A stretch of DNA of 64,000 nt, from assembly GCA_045587545.1 (NCBI GenBank), contig JAZNCN010000010.1, forward strand, positions 1 to 64,000. Direction: 5' to 3'. The notes under the pieces are model-generated. The model was given only the letters and a program-made list of their open reading frames with translations, made no database searches and had not been told where the DNA came from. This stretch comes from Caccoplasma_A sp045587545 (GTDB lineage: Bacteria; Bacteroidota; Bacteroidia; Bacteroidales; G3-4614). Shown here piece by piece: positions 1 to 6,762 of the stretch. The translations under genes were made by a program, and so were the position numbers. Positions within the stretch are counted from its first letter, which is position 1, and each line of letters begins with the position of its first letter.

Positions 1-290
1 AGTTTCTTAATCTGTTTCTTGGTCAGGTCTCCCTCCAATCCAAATAGAGAACGGTCAACCGCAAGATCTATATCTTCTGAAAATCTGCTGATATGTTTTC
101 CAACCTTGCTCAATGAGGTTCCACCCTTGAATATCAGTTTATCCGCAAAAGGAAGAGTGAAAACTATCTGCAAAATAGTTGTAACCCACAAGTCTTTTTC
201 AATGGCTTGTGCCGGTAATCCAATGCGTCCTTCTGCCGCTTGTAATACTTGCCTCTGTTCCTCTATCGTAAGTGAAAAGTAGTTATTCAT
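1..290 (-). CDS. AbiEii-type nucleotidyltransferase toxin, 3' part outside window
   Basis: This is the N-terminal 96 residues of the toxin of a type IV AbiE toxin-antitoxin system; the gene runs off the left edge. Visible motifs are KGGTSL (about residues 55-60) and SEDIDL (71-76). These are the Gly-Gly-Ser and Asp-x-Asp parts of the DNA polymerase beta-like nucleotidyltransferase fold, with the two acidic residues expected to bind metal. Family members are known to act as nucleotidyltransferases that stall growth, and some protect against phage. The ATG overlaps the stop of the upstream antitoxin gene in an ATGAATAA arrangement, so the two are translationally coupled. The C-terminal half cannot be seen, so intactness is unknown. 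Confidence 0.85.
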   Translation of the reverse strand, partial: MNNYFSLTIEEQRQVLQAAEGRIGLPAQAIEKDLWVTTILQIVFTLPFADKLIFKGGTSLSKVGKHISRFSEDIDLAVDRSLFGLEGDLTKKQIKK

Positions 291-888
291 ACGCTTGCTT
301 AATTATGTTCCTAATCCATACAGGCATTAATTTAAAGTCTGCCATAACAGACTCTTTTGGCTCGTTCAGCAATAGTTCCTTAATCCGTTTTATCTGCCAA
401 TCTTCAACATTCTCTTTCTTCAATGATTTAAGAGCGAATGTTATGAGCATTGCCAACCTGCTTTGAAATGCTAGATTTTTGGGTGCTGTGTTCTTGAATG
501 TGATGCCCCTGCCATTGGAAATTTCAACGTGCCTCTTTGAGCCATCAGTCAGATAGACATAGTTCATCGGTACTTGTGTTGAAAGTCCAAGTACATTCAG
601 TGCATAAGCACCTGTAGGAACGATTCGGGCATGATCTCGTTTCGCCATTGCTTCCGCTATTTGCTCAAACGATGGTTGCAAGATTCCCAAACCCAATTTT
701 CCCTCAACTTCGGGATAACAATATATACCTTGAGCAACCCTAATTATCAAGCCTTCTTTGCAAAGTCTTGTAAGAGTTTGCCTTACAGCATCAGGTGTAC
801 CCAAATCAACAAAATCATCGGGAAAGAAGATGCTCCCTTTCTCCAACGACAAAATTTGTTGCTCTATTTTCGATGTTACACTATCCAT
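283..888 (-). CDS. AbiEi-type antitoxin / transcriptional regulator (DUF6088-like)
   Basis: This 201-residue protein has an N-terminal winged-helix-like part (about residues 5-55, including TPDAVRQTLTRLCKEGLI and a short wing with RVAQGIYCYP). A larger C-terminal part of the AbiEi/DUF6088 kind follows. In characterised AbiE systems the antitoxin neutralises the toxin without forming a stable complex and represses its own promoter by binding inverted repeats. That fits the perfect inverted repeat just upstream (901-931). The stop codon overlaps the toxin start by 8 bp. The family call rests on my recognition of the sequence plus the toxin neighbour; no search was run. Confidence 0.82.
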   Translation of the reverse strand: MDSVTSKIEQQILSLEKGSIFFPDDFVDLGTPDAVRQTLTRLCKEGLIIRVAQGIYCYPEVEGKLGLGILQPSFEQIAEAMAKRDHARIVPTGAYALNVLGLSTQVPMNYVYLTDGSKRHVEISNGRGITFKNTAPKNLAFQSRLAMLITFALKSLKKENVEDWQIKRIKELLLNEPKESVMADFKLMPVWIRNIIKQAYE

Positions 889-900
889 ATAAGCTATATT

Positions 901-931
901 TTGTCACAAAAATACAGTAAATTTGTGACAA
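901..931. promoter_or_regulatory. Inverted repeat, probable AbiEi operator
   Basis: TTGTCACAAA (901-910) and TTTGTGACAA (922-931) are perfect reverse complements separated by 11 nt. The left half covers part of the leftward -7 box of the abiE genes, and the repeat lies 13 nt before the antitoxin ATG. The seen facts are the symmetry and the position; binding by the antitoxin is inferred from other AbiE operons. Confidence 0.65.
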
Positions 932-938
932 CGACAAA
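907..938 (-). promoter_or_regulatory. Bacteroidota-type promoter of the abiE operon
   Basis: Read on the minus strand, TTTG (938-935) is followed after 20 nt by TATTTTTG (914-907), matching the -33 TTTG and -7 TAnnTTTG elements of this phylum. Transcription would start near 900, a few bases before the antitoxin start, and the inverted repeat overlaps the box. Confidence 0.6.
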
Positions 939-1023
939 TAAGAAAAAATTTTATGCTTATTTATACAAGTAGTTGAATTGCAAAAATCTTTACTAATAAA
1001 CAATATCATTTAATTATTTTTAT

Positions 1024-1031
1024 TACCTTTG
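1024..1031 (+). promoter_or_regulatory. -7 promoter box for the structured RNA and/or RiPP-like operon
   Basis: TACCTTTG matches TAnnTTTG exactly. I see no convincing TTTG element 19-21 nt upstream, so this promoter may be weak or need an activator. The predicted start, near 1036-1038, lies directly before the first hairpin of the RNA described next. Confidence 0.5.
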
Positions 1032-1037
1032 TGAAGT

Positions 1038-1325
1038 CATATTGTCCGCAGAACTCCGATTATGGGGAGTGCGGACGAGAAAATAACATAAAAGCGTTTA
1101 TCTGCGCTTATTCTTAACGATTCAGAATCTCGCAAGTTCAAAATCGGAGTTGGGAATGAGTATACGATAGATGCCTTGAGGTATGATTATAATACTATGC
1201 TTTGGCATAGTGTCCTTTTATATCATACAGCGTGAGGCTTCTGCGTTGCTCGTTTTACTCCGATGGGCAATGCGAGAGCCTTGAATCGTGAGACGAGTAA
1301 CAGATCAGACTCTCACGCTTTTTTA
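1038..1325 (+). ncRNA. Candidate structured RNA or long leader, family not recognised
   Basis: This non-coding stretch begins just after a -7 box and ends in a terminator. Hairpin 1 pairs GTCCGCA (1044-1050) with TGCGGAC (1070-1076), with CTCC/GGAG inside. A short hairpin ACTATGC-TTTG-GCATAGT lies at about 1194-1211. Hairpin 3 pairs 1236-1251 with 1265-1280: 16 pairs, one mismatch, a few G-U pairs. AATCGGAGTT (1142-1151) is fully complementary to AACTCCGATT (1052-1061). Eight of its bases also match ACTCCGAT (1257-1264) in the loop of hairpin 3, so a pseudoknot or a switch is possible. CTCACGC (1312-1318) can pair with GCGTGAG (1230-1236) or form the terminator with 1287-1293. It could be a stand-alone sRNA or an attenuator leader of the operon that starts at 1377. 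I could not match it to a known RNA family. Confidence 0.55.
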
Positions 1326-1326
1326 T
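1287..1326 (+). terminator. Intrinsic terminator of the structured RNA, possible attenuator
   Basis: CGTGAGA (1287-1293) pairs with TCTCACG (1311-1317) and is followed by C and a run of T. It lies 50 bp before the first gene of the RiPP-like operon. An upstream GCGTGAG (1230-1236) competes for the same 3' strand, which is the usual form of a terminator/antiterminator pair. Confidence 0.6.
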
Positions 1327-1376
1327 TTTAATCTCCCTTATTCTGGAGAGTCTGCGAGGGGTTAATTCGTACCCAT

Positions 1377-1856
1377 ATGAAAAAATTTTCATTTATTATT
1401 GTTATTATTTCATTGTGTATGATATGTTTTGAAAATGTATCTGCACAATCAAAAAAAGTTGCAGTTTATGTTGAAGGTGAAATAACCAACAGCGATAAAT
1501 CAATTGTAAGTTCGGCTGTATTGGCTCGTATGTCTGGGAATAGGCAATATATTCCATTTGAACGTAACGAAGCCTTTATAAATGCACTCAATCAAGAGCA
1601 AGATTTCCAACTTTCAGGAGAGGTTCCCGAAAAAGAAATTAGAGGTGTTGGAGAAAGACTTGGAGTGGATTATGTATTGGCTGTAAATGTAGTTATTAAT
1701 GATGAAGTATGTTATATGACTGCAAAATTAATAAATCTTGAGACAGGAGAAATTGGTAAGACTGTAAATCTCAATCGCAAATATACAGGTCAGGAAGTTT
1801 TAACGGCATTGGCAAATAATGTAGCATATCGAATATTAAATAAACAATCAAAATAG
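1377..1856 (+). CDS. Secreted TolB/CsgG-like small protein (first paralogue)
   Basis: This 159-residue protein has a clear signal peptide (Lys-Lys, hydrophobic core, probable cleavage after VSA at about residue 23). It then has one alpha/beta domain starting with KKVAVYVEGE and containing ERNEAF, NQEQDFQLSGEV, GERLGVDYVL and LINLETGEIG. The last two look like the GxxxGVxYVL and variation-on-ligand strand of TolB-N/CsgG/LpoB-like domains that sit in the periplasm. It is the first gene of a five-gene operon and is 5 bp from the next gene, a longer paralogue. I do not know its function. In this context it may be a periplasmic partner for the peptide made downstream; that is inference only. Confidence 0.7.
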   Translation: MKKFSFIIVIISLCMICFENVSAQSKKVAVYVEGEITNSDKSIVSSAVLARMSGNRQYIPFERNEAFINALNQEQDFQLSGEVPEKEIRGVGERLGVDYVLAVNVVINDEVCYMTAKLINLETGEIGKTVNLNRKYTGQEVLTALANNVAYRILNKQSK

Positions 1857-1861
1857 TAATT

Positions 1862-2779
1862 ATGAGATATTATATTTTCATTTTGGCATTTATTTCAGGA
1901 ATATTTGTATCTCCAGTTTTAGCGCAAACTACAAAAAAGAAGGTTGCAGTATATATGACAGGAGATGTAGAGGATTCATACAAAAAAGTAATAGGTTCAA
2001 AATTGGTAAGTCAAATAACCGCAACCATGGATTATGCTGCTGTTGAACGTACTGCAGATTTCCTTGCCGTCCTTTCAAGTGAGCAAGATTATCAAACCTC
2101 TGGTGAGGTACGTGATAGTCAGATTGCTCGCTTAGGTCAAAAATTTGGAGTTCGATATGTGGTTGTGGCAGATGTTAATGAACTATTTGATGAGTTATTT
2201 ATATCTTCTAGATTAATAAATGTAGAAACGGCACTTGTAGAAAAATCGTTTGAAGAAAGTAGTCAAGTTGATAGCATGGATGAGTTGATTTCTCTTTCTT
2301 CCAAGATTGCTATTGGTTTATTGGTGGGAGGACATTTTGAAACATCCGAGGAGCCTAAACATATGTATTTATGTGTGTATAAAAATGGTAAATTTCTTTT
2401 TATCTCTCCTGATGAGTGGAAAATAATAAATAATAATCGTTCTTATACAAAGAAGGGGATTTGTTTGATAGAGGGTAAAGATGTGTATATAGTAGATTTA
2501 AAGGATTCTCCGGCAATATATGATCACTCTCCCCAAGTTAGCGTAGCTAAGTTATTATGTAAATATATAAAAGAATTGAATGAATTATTACCCCTTTATG
2601 GAGGAGAAAAATTTCACCCAACTACTAAATATATGGTTCGAAATATGAAATTTAATAGTATTTGGAATGAATGGTATACAGGATATATATATTTAGATGA
2701 GGGAGGTGATTGTGAAGAGTTCTTCAGTACTGGAATACTCTACATGAGAAAAATATATTCATTTAAGGAATTATTATAG
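1862..2779 (+). CDS. Secreted TolB/CsgG-like protein with extra C-terminal domain (second paralogue)
   Basis: This protein has 305 residues, with a signal peptide (probable cut after VLA at about residue 21). The first 150 residues are clearly paralogous to the upstream gene, sharing KKVAVY, ER..F, EQDYQTSGEV, FGVRYVVVADV and LINVETALVEK. Residues from about 165 to 305 form an additional domain rich in Tyr, Trp and acidic residues (for example WNEWYTGYIYLDEGGDCEEF) that I do not recognise. The stop is only 2 bp before the start of the small precursor-like peptide gene, so the genes are very likely co-translated. A tandem duplication followed by extension of one copy explains the pair. The role is unknown. 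Confidence 0.7.
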   Translation: MRYYIFILAFISGIFVSPVLAQTTKKKVAVYMTGDVEDSYKKVIGSKLVSQITATMDYAAVERTADFLAVLSSEQDYQTSGEVRDSQIARLGQKFGVRYVVVADVNELFDELFISSRLINVETALVEKSFEESSQVDSMDELISLSSKIAIGLLVGGHFETSEEPKHMYLCVYKNGKFLFISPDEWKIINNNRSYTKKGICLIEGKDVYIVDLKDSPAIYDHSPQVSVAKLLCKYIKELNELLPLYGGEKFHPTTKYMVRNMKFNSIWNEWYTGYIYLDEGGDCEEFFSTGILYMRKIYSFKELL

Positions 2780-2781
2780 TT

Positions 2782-2937
2782 ATGGATTGTGAAAGAACTC
2801 CTGCTCAACAGCTGATATTAAAAGCTGTTGAGCAAAAAGATAATATAGCCTTTGAATTTCAGGATCATTGGAGCGAATATAGTGAAAGTTATGGTGATTA
2901 TAACGACTGTCATGGAGACTATTATGATGCTGAATAA
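2782..2937 (+). CDS. Putative RiPP precursor peptide, 51 aa with three heptad repeats
   Basis: This short gene sits 2 bp after the preceding stop. The N-terminal half (about residues 1-28, MDCERTPAQQLILKAVEQ...) looks like an amphipathic leader. Residues 30-50 are three heptads: WSEYSES, YGDYNDC and HGDYYDA. Each has the form aromatic-x-acidic-Tyr-x-acidic-small, giving six aromatic-x-(Asp/Glu) triads. Triads of aromatic-x-x are substrates of radical SAM/SPASM enzymes that make three-residue cyclophanes (triceptides), and such an enzyme is encoded two genes downstream. Cys3 and Cys43 are the only cysteines. There is no GG cleavage motif and no signal peptide. The 3' end overlaps the next gene. 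That it is expressed and modified is inferred from repeat structure and context. Confidence 0.72.
   Translation: MDCERTPAQQLILKAVEQKDNIAFEFQDHWSEYSESYGDYNDCHGDYYDAE
2869..2931 (+). repeat. Three 21-nt in-frame repeats encoding the heptad core
   Basis: Units at 2869-2889, 2890-2910 and 2911-2931 follow each other without gaps. At DNA level they are diverged, mostly at third positions (GAA/GAT/GAC at codon 3; TAT kept at codon 4), while the amino acid pattern is kept. This suggests selection on the peptide rather than recent DNA slippage. Confidence 0.75.
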
Positions 2938-3628
2938 TATAATAAATGACACAAGTTTTATAACAGGATTATTATCGGGAGGATTATCAGGAATTGTCGT
3001 TACTTTTGCATTTTGGTTCTTAACTACTCGTTTATTAATTCCTCGTCTCAAAATTAGTTCTGATATTGCATATAAGATTATTGAAGAAGAACGAGAAGAA
3101 AAATATTCCTCGGAGAAAATTATAAAGAAATCTTATAATGCACATGTTTACCGAATAAAATTAGCAAATAATTCTATTAGAAAAGCATTTGATATTAAAA
3201 TTTTCTTTCGTTTACGTTATAATAATCATTATGCAACAATAGAACTTCCATATCAACCTTGTTTAATGGGTAATAAGAATATATTTAGGAGGTGGCTTGA
3301 TAAAATGAAAGGTATAAAAGAAACTTATGAACATCACAAAACAATTCCTTTTAGACTTACAGATATAAGGATGTCTAAAATCATAGGTTATAATATCCCA
3401 GAATTGAAACAAAAATATACAGAAGGAGTATTGTCCTTGAATGATTTTAAAAAAGATGATACTATTGTTGAATTTGTTGTAATGGCTTTTGATAATATTA
3501 GTGGATCATCACTTCGTATTCTTGCTAAAAGGTTTTCCCAAAAAGATTTAGATGAACATGTAAAAGAGGGGGATTTTTTAGATGGAGAAATGGAAATTCG
3601 ATCAAAATCTAAAACTCCAGAAGAATGA
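2924..3628 (+). CDS. Membrane-anchored protein of unknown function in the RiPP-like operon
   Basis: I chose the ATG at 2924 (MMLNNIINDTS...) because GGAGA at 2914-2918 is well placed and an upstream ATG at 2852 would lie deep inside the peptide gene. That gives 234 residues. One membrane helix is visible at about residues 15-35 (GLLSGGLSGIVVTFAFWFL), followed by a charged soluble domain of about 190 residues. This includes a Glu/Arg/Lys-rich stretch directly after the helix and beta-rich segments. It overlaps the peptide gene by 14 bp and the radical SAM gene by 4 bp (ATGA). No family recognised. Its fixed place between substrate and enzyme suggests a membrane partner of maturation or an immunity/sensing factor; this is inference. 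Confidence 0.68.
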   Translation: MMLNNIINDTSFITGLLSGGLSGIVVTFAFWFLTTRLLIPRLKISSDIAYKIIEEEREEKYSSEKIIKKSYNAHVYRIKLANNSIRKAFDIKIFFRLRYNNHYATIELPYQPCLMGNKNIFRRWLDKMKGIKETYEHHKTIPFRLTDIRMSKIIGYNIPELKQKYTEGVLSLNDFKKDDTIVEFVVMAFDNISGSSLRILAKRFSQKDLDEHVKEGDFLDGEMEIRSKSKTPEE

Positions 3629-4722
3629 CTATAATTATAAAACCAACATTTAATTGCAATTTTCGATGCTCATATTGCTATCTGACAAATGCTGTGAAGT
3701 CTAGTAAAATAATGATGAAATATGAAATTGCAGAGAGACTTATATTACAAGCTACGAAATTATGTCGTGAGCAGTGCAAAAAAACATTGACGCTTATATG
3801 GCATGGCGGAGAGCCTTTGTTATGGGGAATTGATAACTATCGAAGAATTTTTGATTTTGCAGAGAAACATAGCAATGGCGTACGCATTAAACAATGTTTA
3901 CAGACTAATTTGTCACTTATTGATGCTGAATATATAAAACTATTTAAGGAGCATAATGTTAAAGTGGGATTTTCACTTGACGGAACAAAACCAATAAACG
4001 ACTTACAGCGCAAAACTATTGAAGGGAAAGGGACATTCAATATTATTATGGATAAGGTTGCAATGTGTAGAACTGCTAATCTTGACATAGGGTGTATTCT
4101 TGTTGGCAGTAAAAATTTTAAGGGTCATATAGTTGAAGTATATGATTTCCTGTGTGCGAATAATTTGAATTTTAAATTTAATCCTTTATTTAATGTAGGA
4201 GAGGCTCTAAATGCTAGGTCAAATTTGGAAATATCTCCAAAGGAGTATGCAGAAATGTCCATAGAATTATTTGATTTATGGTATTACGATAAAATACATT
4301 CCTTAAAAGAGAGTACATTTATTGATATTGCGAGTTATTTTATGAGTATATCCAAAAAAACTAAAGGATGTATGTTTGCTCCTAATTGTCAGGATTCATT
4401 TATGGCAGTATCTCCATCAGGAGATATCTTCCCCTGTGGAAGATTCTGCGAAACAGACACGAGCTACTCATATGGAAATATCTCTGACGATAGTCTTGAA
4501 AATATTATCTTAAATATTAAAAAATCAGAAATATACGCTCGTGGTCAGTTTATGAAGGATAGTTCCTGTGCAAAATGTAAATTTTTTAAATTATGTCATG
4601 GAGGTTGTCTGCATGATGGTTTTTTGAAAAGTAGAGATTTTAAGTCCAAAACATTTTTATGTTCAGCATACAAACGCATATTTAATCATATTGAACAGAG
4701 AGTATCTTCTTTTATCAATTAA
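3625..4722 (+). CDS. Radical SAM/SPASM peptide maturase
   Basis: This 365-residue enzyme belongs to the anSME-like peptide-modifying radical SAM group. The SAM-binding iron-sulfur site is CNFRCSYC (Cys11, Cys15, Cys18). WHGGEPLL follows at about residues 59-66, then the rest of a TIM-barrel half. The C-terminal SPASM part has cysteines in GCMFAPNC, FPCGRFC, CAKCKFFKLC and HGGC, expected to hold auxiliary clusters. It starts at an ATGA overlap with the preceding gene. Family knowledge says such enzymes crosslink or otherwise modify peptides made by nearby small genes, and the 51-residue heptad peptide is the obvious candidate. A sulfatase-maturase role is less likely, because no sulfatase is near. 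Confidence 0.85.
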   Translation: MTIIIKPTFNCNFRCSYCYLTNAVKSSKIMMKYEIAERLILQATKLCREQCKKTLTLIWHGGEPLLWGIDNYRRIFDFAEKHSNGVRIKQCLQTNLSLIDAEYIKLFKEHNVKVGFSLDGTKPINDLQRKTIEGKGTFNIIMDKVAMCRTANLDIGCILVGSKNFKGHIVEVYDFLCANNLNFKFNPLFNVGEALNARSNLEISPKEYAEMSIELFDLWYYDKIHSLKESTFIDIASYFMSISKKTKGCMFAPNCQDSFMAVSPSGDIFPCGRFCETDTSYSYGNISDDSLENIILNIKKSEIYARGQFMKDSSCAKCKFFKLCHGGCLHDGFLKSRDFKSKTFLCSAYKRIFNHIEQRVSSFIN

Positions 4723-5170
4723 TTATACGGTACTTCGCACCTTAGTTGTTAGTTAAAGAGGAAAAAGAAGATTATCATTCTAAATATAAGATGTATTATC
4801 TTTGCCTTTGTAATTTTTATGACTGTGGGTTTTTATTTTTTAATGACTAAATTTACAACTTTTTACCGACATAAAAATGGGCTATCTTTTTAATAAATAG
4901 AGAGATAGCCCATTTGGGCAATCCAAGATTACTCGAAAATATTATATACAAAAGAGACTGACATCCGAGTCTTATAGACTTTTGATACAACCTCTTTATC
5001 ATATATGCTTAATTGGAACAATAAAACCAATATAAGTAACAACTATTTATCGCGTATTATCCCTAATTTGGCTTACTATTTCACAATCCTATTTATAGCT
5101 GACTTACCTCCATCGCATAGGGCACTATGCTCTCCAATCCTCGGACAAATTCACTCTACATTAAGAGAAC
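4723..5170. other. Intergenic region between convergent genes
   Basis: I see no gene with a start codon here. A startless open frame (4753-4893) and one strong hairpin (4875-4915) are present. TATCTTTG at about 4797-4804 resembles a -7 box but has no -33 element. The rest (4916-5170) is plain AT-rich sequence, perhaps the 3' UTR of the leftward gene. Confidence 0.5.
4875..4915 (-). terminator. Strong hairpin, terminator probably used from the leftward gene
   Basis: A perfect 13-bp stem pairs 4875-4887 with 4903-4915 (core GGGCTATCT/AGATAGCCC). Read leftward, it is followed by a T run; read rightward, the T run is poor. It may still stop transcripts from the RiPP-like operon on the other side. 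Confidence 0.6.
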
Positions 5171-6175
5171 TTATTCCTTAATTGAGCTATAATATTTGTA
5201 TAGGTACTCAAAATTCTCGTAATTGGGCATTATAGCCTCATCTGACTGTCTGCTTATTTCGCGATATACCTTTTCAATAATGCTATATGGTTCGGTACTC
5301 CATCGATTTTTTGCAGGGATCAATTTTGAGAGTTCCTTAAACTTTTCAAAGAGAGTGTTTACATCTTGGCTCGAGCCATATATTATCAGAGTTGTATTAT
5401 CATCAAAATTCTTTTTGATATATTCTACCCTATGCGTCCAATGCTTTTGGTCTGTCCGTTTTAAGTCCCAGACGAACAGATAGGGTTTTGATGAGTTACC
5501 GTTTATTTTATTCTCCTCTTCGTCCTCATATTGCTCATCTGTCAAATAGATTCCTTCATAACCATCATATAAATCATCTATTATTTGAGAGGCTACATTA
5601 TAAAATCCATAGTAGCCTTTATAATCATCAATTATACACAAGGTTTTGGGAGATGTTTTTTCAGGGTTACTTATTATCTTGTATATATTGTTTTTGATTG
5701 TTTTACAACCATATAAGCTAAAAGTTTTACAAATGCTTAAATACCAATAAAACGACTTCGGGGTTATATATTCGGCTTTTAACGTTCCCATTCTTTTATC
5801 ACGACTGCACTGCAAATGTATATACGGTACCTTGTTATGTGTTAATATAAAATGGGTTGTTCCATGTGGCACTCCATGGGGTGGAATGAATGATAATTTT
5901 TCATTCTGTCGCTCTATTGCATTTTCAATCATTTGTACGCATTTGAAACTATCATCATAAACGTAGAGGTCAAATTTATCTATTAACGGGTTGGGAGCAG
6001 AATTTAATGTTATATCCATTCCGTAATAGGGAAAGCCTCCAATATATGAAAATAATGTTTTCCTGTCACACTTATACCCTTTTTCTATACAACCGGAGGC
6101 AAAAAACCTAATATTATAATCAATTAATTGAGGGTGTTTTAAATCTTCACCGTTCGATATTATTTTAGAATCCAT
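5171..6175 (-). CDS. Hypothetical protein, 334 aa, no family recognised
   Basis: I chose the first ATG at 6175 (MDSKIISNGE...) over a TTG six bases upstream. There is no signal peptide or membrane helix. The protein is soluble and rich in Tyr, Lys and Asp, with an acidic patch DEQYEDEEENK at about residue 215. Segments such as KTLCIIDDYKGYYGF and TTLIIYGSSQDVN look like buried beta strands of an alpha/beta fold, but I see no Walker A, HNH or protease motif. It lies alone between the RiPP-like operon and ybeY, reading toward the former, with its own probable terminator at 4875-4915. It could be an accessory (for example defence-related) gene; nothing in the sequence proves this. Confidence 0.6.
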   Translation of the reverse strand: MDSKIISNGEDLKHPQLIDYNIRFFASGCIEKGYKCDRKTLFSYIGGFPYYGMDITLNSAPNPLIDKFDLYVYDDSFKCVQMIENAIERQNEKLSFIPPHGVPHGTTHFILTHNKVPYIHLQCSRDKRMGTLKAEYITPKSFYWYLSICKTFSLYGCKTIKNNIYKIISNPEKTSPKTLCIIDDYKGYYGFYNVASQIIDDLYDGYEGIYLTDEQYEDEEENKINGNSSKPYLFVWDLKRTDQKHWTHRVEYIKKNFDDNTTLIIYGSSQDVNTLFEKFKELSKLIPAKNRWSTEPYSIIEKVYREISRQSDEAIMPNYENFEYLYKYYSSIKE

Positions 6176-6238
6176 CAGCAACAGAATATTTACAAGTTTT
6201 TATTTAACTCATGTATCTCAATAATATTAAAAGAGGCA

Positions 6239-6667
6239 TTAGTTTACCTCATTAAAATATAATGCAAGGGCTCGGTTTTCTGCAGCTTCCATTATCTCGC
6301 GCTCCCCTTCTCCTTTATCGTTTATACCGCAAAGGTGTAATATTCCGTGTATTATTACGCGATGCAACTCACGTTCATACTCCTGCCTAAACTGCTCAGC
6401 ATTAGTGCGAACTGTATCTAAACTTATAAACAAATCGCCCGAAATGGTTGAGCCTGCCGAGTAATCAAACGTAATAATATCGGTGTAGTAATCATGTTGA
6501 AGAAACTGACGATTTACTTCAAGTATTTTTTCATCGTCACAAAAAATATAGGAGATTTCGCCACACCGTTTTCCGTACAATGCCGCCACCTCTTTTACCC
6601 AAGCTGTTATTTTAGTTTTTACAATCTTGGGCATATCTATGTCTTCGTTATAGTAGTTTATTGCCAT
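6239..6667 (-). CDS. ybeY: Endoribonuclease YbeY, rRNA maturation factor
   Basis: This 142-residue protein acts in 16S rRNA 3' processing and late 30S quality control. The family signature appears as HGILHLCGIND, with the two metal-binding histidines of HxxxH. The third histidine of the classical H-G-x-x-H-x-x-G-Y-D-H motif is replaced here, which I recall as common in Bacteroidota members. DYYTDIITFDYS is the other conserved segment. I start at MAINYYNED because relatives start there and an in-frame ATG seven codons earlier falls on the promoter. It is divergent from the HAD phosphatase gene. Confidence 0.9.
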   Translation of the reverse strand: MAINYYNEDIDMPKIVKTKITAWVKEVAALYGKRCGEISYIFCDDEKILEVNRQFLQHDYYTDIITFDYSAGSTISGDLFISLDTVRTNAEQFRQEYERELHRVIIHGILHLCGINDKGEGEREIMEAAENRALALYFNEVN

Positions 6668-6685
6668 TTTGTAGATTTTATAATA

Positions 6686-6693
6686 CAAAAGTA
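6686..6693 (-). promoter_or_regulatory. -7 box upstream of ybeY
   Basis: The minus strand reads TACTTTTG, an exact TAnnTTTG match, ending 19 nt before the chosen ATG. No good -33 TTTG is seen at the expected distance. Confidence 0.4.
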
Positions 6694-6762
6694 GTAAACT
6701 TTACGATAATGTTTTAAAAAAGTTTATACTTTTACATTCAATAACATAATAGGAAAGAATAT

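Noticed and set aside
2852..2923. Longer start of the membrane protein gene, at 2852
   Set aside because: It would lie within the heptad peptide gene in another frame and lacks a ribosome site; 2924 has GGAGA before it.
4753..4893. Open frame with a Lys-rich start and a hydrophobic stretch, like a small membrane protein
   Set aside because: There is no ATG, GTG or TTG start in frame before the hydrophobic part, and the stop falls inside the terminator hairpin.
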